Origin: Actinomycetes bacterium
GTDB lineage: Bacteria > Actinomycetota > Thermoleophilia > BMS3ABIN01
DNA: 13,008 nt
Direction of reading: 5' to 3'
Assembly: GCA_021790075.1 (NCBI GenBank)
Contig: JAJYIN010000036.1
Coordinates: 1 to 13,008, forward strand
The notes beneath the pieces are model-generated. The model saw only the letters and a list, made by a program, of their open reading frames with translations, was not told the origin of the DNA and searched no databases. The stretch's first letter is position 1. Each line of letters opens with the position of its first letter. A program made the position numbers and the translations under genes. Shown here in pieces: positions 1-5,673 of the stretch.

Positions 1-9
1 GCGCAGCCG

Positions 10-1488
10 TTACTTGACCTTTCCCATGAACATCGGTATTGCCAGCCGCTGGCGGGCGGTTTCCCCCTTGAACAGGTCGTCCTTGCGTTCGGGGGTGTCG
101 CCGCGCTCGCCCAGGTGCTGGCCGAACTTGTGGGCGTAGAAGCTGGAGCCCAAAAACAGTGTGTGCTTGCCGTATTTGGCGCGCACGCCGTCCACCGTCT
201 CGTAGACTTTCGCCAGGCGCTCGATGCGCGCGGTCACCCCGAACAGGTCGGGCTGGACGATGCGGTCTTCGGACAGCTTGAAGAGGACGATGCCGGTGGA
301 GCGGTATTCCTCGGAGTGCTTGAACAGGCGGCCAAAGACGGGCGTGAGCGCCCTGATGATCTCGTGCGGGAATGCCGTGGGGCGGGAGAAGCGCACCTCG
401 GCGCCGGTCCCCCGGAAATCCTGGGTCTTTAAAAAGCAGATGGCCCGTTCGGCCGCCAGGTGGTAGCGCCGCGCTTTCATGGTGGCGTTCTCCACATTCT
501 TGGAGAGCTGGGCGAAGACGAACTCCGGATCGCTGGAAGGCGGCGTGAACGTCTTCACCTTCTGGATGGAAGCATAGGTGTCTTTCTCGCCGGTCTCCAG
601 CGGGATGACCATGCGGCCGTTCAGTTCCTGCCATTTCTCGTAAAAGGGCTTGCTGAAGCGCTGCTTCACCCACATTTCATCCCGGCGCGCAAACTGAAGC
701 GCCGTCGTGATGCCCAGCTTGTTTAAGTAAGCCGTCGTCTGCGGTCCGATGCCCCATACTTTCTCCACCGGCATGCCATCGATGAACCGGTGGATGTCCC
801 GCCCGGGGATCACCGTCAGGCCCGAGGGCTTCTTCCATTTCGAGGCGATCTTGGCGATGGTCTTGTTGGGCGCCAGCCCCACCGAGAAGGTGAAGCCGAA
901 GGCGCTGTCCAGGTCTTCCTTGATGGCCTCGGCGATGCGCACGTAGGTCATCCTCAGCGGCCGCCGCATGCCGGTGATGTCGGCAAAGCACTCGTCGATT
1001 CCGTACTCTTCCACTTCGGGGGTGTAGCGGCGCACGACCCCGAAGAACCGGTTTGACAGGAGGCTATAGGTTTCGTAGTCCGACGGCAGGAAGACCGCGT
1101 CCGGGCAGAGCCGCCTCACCTCCGACAGCCGCATGGCGCGCACCACGCCGCGGGCCTTGGCCTCGTAGCTCATGGAGGCGACGATGTTGCGCTCCTTGCC
1201 GGTGATCACCGGCAGCCCCTTGAGTTTGGGGTTGCGCGACTGCTCGCAGGAAGCAAAGAAGGCGTCGGCGTCGATATGGATGACCGCTTGCGGGAAGGAG
1301 CCGATGGTGAGCGGTTTGCCGGGGCCGCGCCGGCCGCCCTGCCCGGAGCGGTCGCCACGTTCTCCTTCCGAGCCCCGGCCGCTACGCCGGCCCGCGTTGC
1401 CCCGGTCGCCGTGTCTCCTCGATTCCGGGGTTGGCTGATCTCCTGCCGCCCCGCCGGGCGGCAATGGTGTCCATCCGGGCCCGCGCAT
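10..1488 (-). CDS. dinB: Y-family translesion DNA polymerase (DinB/UmuC-like) with RG-rich N-terminal tail
   Basis: Error-prone polymerase expected to copy past DNA lesions during the SOS response. The 492-residue product shows the Y-family palm: HIDADAFFASCE at 71-82 (metal-binding Asp73), GIDECF at 163-168 (catalytic Asp165 and Glu166), then FSVGLAPNKTIAKIASK and the helix-hairpin-helix region VWGIGPQTT (244-252). QPDLFG at 412-417 fits a beta-clamp-binding peptide. Features such as FASCE, DYETYSLLSNR and the long C-terminus lie between DinB and UmuC, so Pol IV versus Pol V type is not settled. Residues 1 to about 62 are a low-complexity Arg/Gly/Ser/Glu tail absent from typical DinB; the only canonical start codons before the palm are ATG at residue 1 and TTG at residue 9, so most of the tail must be translated. 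It starts 2 bp after the repressor stop (TAG CC ATG) with no strong Shine-Dalgarno, implying translational coupling. Confidence 0.9.
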   Translation of the reverse strand: MRGPGWTPLPPGGAAGDQPTPESRRHGDRGNAGRRSGRGSEGERGDRSGQGGRRGPGKPLTIGSFPQAVIHIDADAFFASCEQSRNPKLKGLPVITGKERNIVASMSYEAKARGVVRAMRLSEVRRLCPDAVFLPSDYETYSLLSNRFFGVVRRYTPEVEEYGIDECFADITGMRRPLRMTYVRIAEAIKEDLDSAFGFTFSVGLAPNKTIAKIASKWKKPSGLTVIPGRDIHRFIDGMPVEKVWGIGPQTTAYLNKLGITTALQFARRDEMWVKQRFSKPFYEKWQELNGRMVIPLETGEKDTYASIQKVKTFTPPSSDPEFVFAQLSKNVENATMKARRYHLAAERAICFLKTQDFRGTGAEVRFSRPTAFPHEIIRALTPVFGRLFKHSEEYRSTGIVLFKLSEDRIVQPDLFGVTARIERLAKVYETVDGVRAKYGKHTLFLGSSFYAHKFGQHLGERGDTPERKDDLFKGETARQRLAIPMFMGKVK

Positions 1489-1490
1489 GG

Positions 1491-2063
1491 CTAGTATTTC
1501 CGGATAACCGCCCGCACCACGGCGGCCACGCGCAATTCCTGCTCGGGATGGATAGGGGGATACTTGCTATTTGCCGCTTCCAGCCAGACCTTGCCGCCGC
1601 GCTTGCGGTAATATTTCATCGTCCACTCATGGTCCACCTCCGCGATGATGATGTCGCCGTCCTTCTCCCGCACGCCCCGCTCCACCAGGACCATGTCGCC
1701 CGGCATGATGCCGGCCCCGGTCATCGAGTCGCCCTGCACCTTGAGCATGTAGGTGCTGTCCGGCCGGTCGACGAGGAACTCTTCCAGGCTCATCGTGTCC
1801 AGCAGCTCCTCTTCGGCGGGAGAAGGCCAGCCGGCTTCCACCGTGCCCAGCAGCGGCAGGCCCTGGAAGCCCGGTCCGGGCAGCAGCCGCCCGGTTTCGT
1901 CCCGCTCCACCAGCCCCAGCGCCACCAGGCGGTTCACCAGCTTGTAGGTAGTGCCTTTGGACTTCAGGCCCGCCATCTCCGCGATCTCGGAATGGCTGGG
2001 CATGCGCCGCTGGGCCCGGTAAAAGGCCACTATCTTGTCGAAATGTCTGGGCGTGCGTTTCAT
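1491..2063 (-). CDS. lexA: LexA/UmuD-type self-cleaving SOS repressor
   Basis: Predicted damage-responsive repressor of its own operon with the polymerase downstream. Residues 1-60 form a LexA-like winged helix (PSHSEIAEMAGLKSKGTTYK, recognition region about 22-45). Residues 70-190 form an S24 peptidase domain: scissile Ala77-Gly78 in VEAGWPSPAEE, nucleophile Ser113 in GDSMTGAGI, and general base Lys150 in EWTMKYY. The Ser-Lys distance is 37, as in both E. coli LexA and UmuD. The cleavage-site-to-Ser distance is 36, as in UmuD (LexA has 35), and PSPA plus GDSM..GGI-like wording is also UmuD-like. So it looks like a repressor whose C-terminal half could also act as a UmuD'-type polymerase partner; the second role is inference. 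ATG at 2063 is the only start in this frame near the promoter; no Shine-Dalgarno is visible, and the predicted leader is only about 14 nt. Confidence 0.85.
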   Translation of the reverse strand: MKRTPRHFDKIVAFYRAQRRMPSHSEIAEMAGLKSKGTTYKLVNRLVALGLVERDETGRLLPGPGFQGLPLLGTVEAGWPSPAEEELLDTMSLEEFLVDRPDSTYMLKVQGDSMTGAGIMPGDMVLVERGVREKDGDIIIAEVDHEWTMKYYRKRGGKVWLEAANSKYPPIHPEQELRVAAVVRAVIRKY

Positions 2064-2083
2064 CGTGGGGCAGTGGGTGAAAC

Positions 2084-2113
2084 ATTATAGGCGTACGGAC
2101 GTACGCATGTCAA
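2084..2113 (-). promoter_or_regulatory. Consensus promoter of the repressor-polymerase operon
   Basis: On the minus strand TTGACA (2113-2108) and TATAAT (2089-2084) are both perfect sigma70-type hexamers with an 18-bp spacer. Transcription would begin near 2077, about 14 nt before the repressor ATG. A perfect palindrome fills the spacer, so repressor binding would directly block RNA polymerase. A strong core promoter under tight repression is typical of SOS genes. Confidence 0.85.
2091..2106. promoter_or_regulatory. Palindromic operator, probable SOS box
   Basis: GCGTACGGACGTACGC is a perfect inverted repeat with 7-bp arms and a 2-bp centre. The inner 14 bp read CGTAC-N4-GTACG, the same geometry as the Gram-positive SOS box CGAAC-N4-GTTCG with one substitution per half-site. 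It lies exactly between the -35 and -10 of the lexA-like gene. Assignment to LexA is inferred from position and symmetry. Confidence 0.75.
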
Positions 2114-2175
2114 GAGGCTGGGCATGTGCCCGTGATCTGAGGGCTGAATTCCGGCAGCGGCGGGATACCCGAATA

Positions 2176-2234
2176 AAGTTGACTTTCTACCCTTGATATG
2201 CCTCAAAGGAAGTTGACTTACTACCCTATATATG
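2176..2234 (+). repeat. Two 25-bp direct repeats upstream of the glycosyltransferase gene
   Basis: Copies at 2176-2200 and 2210-2234 match at 22 of 25 positions, share AAGTTGACTT, CTACCCT and ATATG, and start 34 bp apart (about three helical turns). Each contains TTGACT, which resembles a -35 box, but no good -10 lies 16-18 bp further on. TATACT at 2254-2259 is too far away. They may be tandem binding sites for an activator or response regulator controlling the gene at 2307; no regulator is identified. Confidence 0.5.
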
Positions 2235-2295
2235 AAATAGAGGAAATGAATTGTATACTGGGGTTTCTTCTTACAGCTCTCCACCATGACCAGGC

Positions 2296-2299
2296 AGGA
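2296..2299 (+). promoter_or_regulatory. Ribosome binding site deciding the glycosyltransferase start
   Basis: AGGA lies 7 nt before the ATG at 2307. The alternative in-frame ATG at 2286 is preceded by a pyrimidine-rich stretch with no Shine-Dalgarno. Confidence 0.5.
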
Positions 2300-2306
2300 T
2301 TATCAA

Positions 2307-3977
2307 ATGATGACCATGGTGCAACGGTTGTACACAAGGCAATTCAAGACAATCATGCTGTCAAGTATTGTCCTATTGACGATCCTCGCCATCCATAACC
2401 GCTTCGTGGTGGACGACGCCTTCATTTCCTTCCGTTATTCCCAGAACCTGGCCGGCGGCAAGGGGCTGGTTTGGAACGAGGGAGAACTGGTCGAGGGCTA
2501 TACCAATTTTCTCTGGACCCTGCTGATGACCATCCCTTTCTTCCTCGGCATCGACCCGGTCATTTTTTCCTGGGCCGCCGGCATCTCCATATCCGTTCTC
2601 ACCCTCTGGCTGACTTTCAGGCTCGCCAGCCTCATCCTGGGGTCGCGCCACTGGGGGCTCCTGGCTACGGTGCTTCTGGGCACCAATTACTCGTTCAGCG
2701 CGTTCGCCACCAGTGGCCTGGAAACGCAGCTGCAGGCCCGCCTGTTCGTGGCCTGCGCCTATGTGGCCTGCGACCTCCTGCGGCAGGGGATCAAGGATGA
2801 CCGGGTGCTGCTGCTGCTTTCCCTGCTGATCGCCCTGGTTCTGCTCACCCGCCTGGATTCCGGCATTTTTGTCGCCATCACAGGGATGTTCGTCCTCTTC
2901 CACATCCGCCGGCGGGAATGGTCCGGCCGCCTCAGGAAGGCGGCCACGCTGATCGTGCCGGCGGCATTCATCATCGGCGCCTGGCTGCTGTGGAAATTGT
3001 CTTATTACCATGACATCCTGCCCAACACGTTTCACGCCAAGGCCGCCTCCCTTTCCACCTTTGGCCTCAAGTTCTATCCGTCCTTCCTGTTGACATACTG
3101 GCTGCTGCCGTTTTTCTTCCTGGGACTGGCCTATCTATACAGATTGATAAGGAGCGCGTCCTTGCCACAGTTCTACCTGCTGGCGGCGATGACAGCGTGG
3201 GCCATGTATGTCGCCCTGGTGGGTGACTTCATGGAGTTCCGGATGCTGGTGCCCATCCTCTCCTTCATGTTCATCTTCCTGGCCTGGCTGATCAGGGAAT
3301 CGACCGGCACCACGGCGCTGCGGGCCGGGATGGCCGTGGTGGTCGTGCTGGGCTCGCTGGCCCATTCCTATTCCTTCAATGGCTATTTCGAAACGGTGTT
3401 CAAGGGCCGCTATTTCGTTTCCGACTCGGTTTCGGACCTCTCGGCCGACATCACTGAGCGCCGGTTCGCCGATATCGGCAAGACCCTGGGAGAGCTGTTT
3501 GAATACAATCAGGAAGTAACGATTGCCACCGGCCCCGCGGGCGCCATCCCCTTTCATGCCGGCCTCAGAACTGTCGACATGCATGGCTTGAATGACCTGC
3601 ATGTCAACCAGACGGGCTGTTTCCGTCCTTACTACCCGGTGGCGGGCCATAAACAGATAGCCACCCTCAGCCACCTGCAGGAGCAGAACGTGAACCTGGT
3701 GCTGGGTGGCTTTCCCGACCGCCTCAGGCCACACGCCGGCGGCGGACCCTACACCCTCGCCGACCTGCCGAACCTGTCGGTGGAAGCGCCGCCCGGCGCG
3801 CGCATTATCGAGGTTCCCCTGGACGAGGGAACCGTGATCGCCGTCCTGTACCTGAACGGGAAGGCGTTCATCGACGGGGCCATCGCCAGCCACGGCCTTC
3901 GCACTTATGCCATGGAGGACCAGCCGGGAGGTTCCGGTCAGCAGATTGCGCAGGACCGGCAAATGGCGCAAGATTAG
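2307..3977 (+). CDS. GT-C family membrane glycosyltransferase (AftB-like)
   Basis: Polytopic membrane enzyme expected to transfer a sugar from a polyprenyl-phosphate donor to a cell-envelope glycan on the outer face. From the ATG at 2307 the product has 556 residues. After a first membrane helix comes DDAFISFRY (36-44) with the Asp pair typical of GT-C catalytic loops, then VEGYTNFLW (62-70). Further helices run to about residue 355, interrupted by YYHDILPNTFHAK (233-245) and GDFMEFRMLVP (306-316), wording like that of mycobacterial AftB-type terminal arabinofuranosyltransferases. Residues ~365-556 form a soluble outer domain ending in a Gln/Asp-rich tail. Donor and acceptor cannot be told from sequence. 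An ATG at 2286 would add 7 residues but lacks a Shine-Dalgarno. The stop is 3 bp before tsaC, so the two may be cotranscribed. Confidence 0.8.
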   Translation: MMTMVQRLYTRQFKTIMLSSIVLLTILAIHNRFVVDDAFISFRYSQNLAGGKGLVWNEGELVEGYTNFLWTLLMTIPFFLGIDPVIFSWAAGISISVLTLWLTFRLASLILGSRHWGLLATVLLGTNYSFSAFATSGLETQLQARLFVACAYVACDLLRQGIKDDRVLLLLSLLIALVLLTRLDSGIFVAITGMFVLFHIRRREWSGRLRKAATLIVPAAFIIGAWLLWKLSYYHDILPNTFHAKAASLSTFGLKFYPSFLLTYWLLPFFFLGLAYLYRLIRSASLPQFYLLAAMTAWAMYVALVGDFMEFRMLVPILSFMFIFLAWLIRESTGTTALRAGMAVVVVLGSLAHSYSFNGYFETVFKGRYFVSDSVSDLSADITERRFADIGKTLGELFEYNQEVTIATGPAGAIPFHAGLRTVDMHGLNDLHVNQTGCFRPYYPVAGHKQIATLSHLQEQNVNLVLGGFPDRLRPHAGGGPYTLADLPNLSVEAPPGARIIEVPLDEGTVIAVLYLNGKAFIDGAIASHGLRTYAMEDQPGGSGQQIAQDRQMAQD

Positions 3978-3980
3978 CGG

Positions 3981-4634
3981 ATGGCGCCAGTAATCTCTCT
4001 CGCTTCGATCACCGGCACAGACATGGCCATGACGGCCGCCGCCCTGGAGCGCGGCAGGCTGGTCGCTGTGCCCACGGATACCGTCTACGGCATCGCCTGC
4101 AAGCCGGAGCCGGAGGCGCTCAAGAGGCTGTATGCCGTCAAGAAGAGAGAGCCGCGGAAGCCGCTGGCGCTGGTCTTTGATGACATGGACCGGCTGATCC
4201 ACACGATCACCCGGTTGCCGGCGCCCGTGTTGAACGCTGTGGAGGAGTTGCTGCCGGGGCCGGTAACCGCGGTATTGCCGCTGCCGGGAGTTCTGAGCCA
4301 GGGTCCGGCAACCGCAGTTGGTTGCGGGGGTGGCGTCGGTGTGCGGGCATTGCCGCTGCCGGCCGCCTCGCTGTTCCAGCGGCTGCCGTCACCGCTGGCG
4401 CTCACCAGCGCCAACCTATCCGGCGGGCCGGATCCGTGTTCTGTTGGCGAGATTCCTGAAACGGTTGGAGAGGCTTGCGAATTCATACTGGATGGGGGGC
4501 CGATCGCCGGATGCCGGGCTTCCACGGTGGTTGATTTGAGGCCGCTGGCAGAGGGAAAACCGGCGCGCATTCTCCGGGAAGGGAAAATGCCGGCGGACCG
4601 GATCGCGGATCTCATCGGCCCGGTGGAGGAGTGA
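3981..4634 (+). CDS. tsaC: L-threonylcarbamoyladenylate synthase (TsaC/YrdC/Sua5 family)
   Basis: Cytoplasmic enzyme that makes threonylcarbamoyl-AMP from threonine, bicarbonate and ATP, the first step of t6A37 modification of ANN-decoding tRNAs. The 217-residue protein is a single YrdC domain without the C-terminal Sua5 extension. Motifs seen: PTDTVYG (31-37), VKKREPRKPLAL (53-64) with the KR...K nucleotide-binding residues, LPGPVTAVLPLP (91-102), LTSANLSGG (141-149) and STVVDLR (181-187). ATG at 3981 follows the glycosyltransferase stop by 3 bp; an in-frame ATG at 4023 would shorten the N-terminus but leave little before the PTDTVYG strand, so the longer form is preferred. Placement ahead of a phosphatase, rpiB and glyA matches the ywlC-ywlE-ywlF-glyA order of Firmicutes. 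Confidence 0.92.
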   Translation: MAPVISLASITGTDMAMTAAALERGRLVAVPTDTVYGIACKPEPEALKRLYAVKKREPRKPLALVFDDMDRLIHTITRLPAPVLNAVEELLPGPVTAVLPLPGVLSQGPATAVGCGGGVGVRALPLPAASLFQRLPSPLALTSANLSGGPDPCSVGEIPETVGEACEFILDGGPIAGCRASTVVDLRPLAEGKPARILREGKMPADRIADLIGPVEE

Positions 4635-4655
4635 GCGCTTACAGCAAACTGAGCT

Positions 4656-4667
4656 TGTCAGTTGACA
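4656..4667. promoter_or_regulatory. Small inverted repeat in the tsaC-phosphatase gap
   Basis: TGTCA-GT-TGACA has 5-bp arms and a 2-bp centre, and contains a perfect TTGACA (4662-4667). The nearest -10-like element, TAGAAT at 4700-4705, is 32 bp away, too far to form a standard promoter. It could be a weak operator for the 4712 gene or chance; nothing else is seen in this 77-bp gap. Confidence 0.25.
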
Positions 4668-4711
4668 TTCCCCGCTTCGCCCGGCGGGCTGCACAGTAGT
4701 AGAATCCTGAC

Positions 4712-5221
4712 ATGGGCTTTTCCCCTGTCTCCATCCTCTACGTCTGTACCGGCAATATCTGCCGCAGCCCCCTGGCCGAGGCGCAGCTGAGGCAATACGC
4801 CGCCCGGCGGGGCGTCGCCGGCCGTCTCGACATCGCTTCGGCCGGCACGCACGCCTGGGAGGGCAACGCCGCCACGCCGGAGGCCCAGGAGGCCGCCCGC
4901 CGCTGGGGCCTGGACCTCTCCGGCCACCGGGCGCGGGCGGTGCGCGAGAGCATCCTGCGTAAAAGCGACATCGTCCTGGCGGCCGCCCGTGAGCACCAGG
5001 AATGGCTGCTCCGCGAATTTCCCGGGCATGAAAATGCGATATACTTGGCGCGGCTGTTTCCCCGCCGGCTTCGGGCCGAGCCGCCGGCGGAAACCGACAT
5101 CCCGGACCCCATCGGGAAAGCAGTGGAATACTATGCGGAAGTGCTCAGGTTGCTCGAACCCACGCTCCCCGATATCATCAGCGGCGTCCTTGAGGACGTG
5201 ACACCAGAAGGAGCCAAATGA
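4712..5221 (+). CDS. Low-molecular-weight protein phosphatase (PTP/YwlE family)
   Basis: Cysteine phosphatase of 169 residues, usual family length. The P-loop CTGNICRS (12-19) holds nucleophile Cys12 and Arg18, and DIPDPIG (129-135) supplies the general acid Asp132. Gene order resembles Bacillus ywlE, which encodes a protein-arginine phosphatase. However, the residue that YwlE uses to select phosphoarginine (Thr in CTGNTCRS) is Ile16 here, as in phosphotyrosine enzymes (C-x-G-N-I-C-R-S), so tyrosine specificity is at least as likely. The ATG at 4712 has no good Shine-Dalgarno and is separated from tsaC by 77 bp. The TGA stop overlaps the rpiB start as ATGA, indicating coupling with rpiB. Confidence 0.88.
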   Translation: MGFSPVSILYVCTGNICRSPLAEAQLRQYAARRGVAGRLDIASAGTHAWEGNAATPEAQEAARRWGLDLSGHRARAVRESILRKSDIVLAAAREHQEWLLREFPGHENAIYLARLFPRRLRAEPPAETDIPDPIGKAVEYYAEVLRLLEPTLPDIISGVLEDVTPEGAK

Positions 5222-5673
5222 AGCTTGCCCTGGCGGCGGACCACGCCGGAGTGGAACTGAAACAGAAGATCATCAAACGCGTTGAAGCGGCCGGACACAA
5301 GGCCCTGGACATGGGCACCAACACCACCGAAAGCGTCGACTACCCCGCTTACGCCGTCGAGGTGGCGCAGGCGGTTTCAGCCGGCAGCGCCGACCGGGGC
5401 GTGCTTGTCTGCGGCACCGGGCTCGGCATGTGCATCACCGCCAACAAGATATCCGGCATCCGCGCCGTCGGGCCCTGCACTCTGGAGCAGGCCGAGATGA
5501 GCCGCCGCCACAACGACGCCAACATCCTCTGCCTGGGCCAGCGCTCCCTGGATGAGGAACTGGCGCTGGCCATTCTCGACGTCTGGCTGGAAACGCCGTT
5601 CGAAGGCGGCCGGCATTCCCGCCGCCTCGGCCTGATCAGCGACCTGGAGAAGAATTGGCCCGCTCAAAGGTAG
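5218..5673 (+). CDS. rpiB: Ribose-5-phosphate isomerase B
   Basis: Interconverts ribose 5-phosphate and ribulose 5-phosphate in the pentose phosphate pathway, in the cytoplasm. The 151-residue length is normal for RpiB/LacAB. Motifs seen: N-terminal AADHAGVELK (6-15) with Asp8-His9, SVDYP (39-43), the active-site segment VCGTGLGM (64-71) with Cys65, GIRA (80-83), and RRHNDANILCLG (96-107). GGRHSRR (130-136) is the usual phosphate-binding end. The GIRA-to-MSR stretch (VGPCTLEQAE) departs from the common ALCHDxYSAR wording. A strong AAGGAG (5208-5213) precedes the ATG by 4 nt, and the ATG overlaps the upstream stop by 4 bp. The last 19 bp overlap glyA. Confidence 0.93.
   Translation: MKLALAADHAGVELKQKIIKRVEAAGHKALDMGTNTTESVDYPAYAVEVAQAVSAGSADRGVLVCGTGLGMCITANKISGIRAVGPCTLEQAEMSRRHNDANILCLGQRSLDEELALAILDVWLETPFEGGRHSRRLGLISDLEKNWPAQR
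5646..5649 (+). promoter_or_regulatory. Ribosome binding site supporting the TTG start of glyA
   Basis: GGAG inside the end of rpiB lies 5 nt before the TTG at 5655. There is no in-frame ATG until far into the conserved SHMT core, so this site decides the start. Confidence 0.6.

Noticed and set aside
2120..2131. GGGCA-TG-TGCCC palindrome next to the SOS-type promoter
   Set aside because: Short arms in GC-rich DNA, lies upstream of the -35 with no matching copy elsewhere in the window; likely chance.
2176..2234. Direct repeats as the beginning of a CRISPR array
   Set aside because: Only two imperfect copies with a 9-bp gap and no Cas genes; far too short a spacer.
3948..3993. Near-duplicated ATGGCGC words at the end of the glycosyltransferase and start of tsaC
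   Set aside because: Too short (about 10 bp) to show a duplication event in GC-rich sequence.
3135..4202. Minus-strand open frame spanning the glycosyltransferase-tsaC junction
   Set aside because: Crosses two well-supported plus-strand genes and has no recognisable motif.
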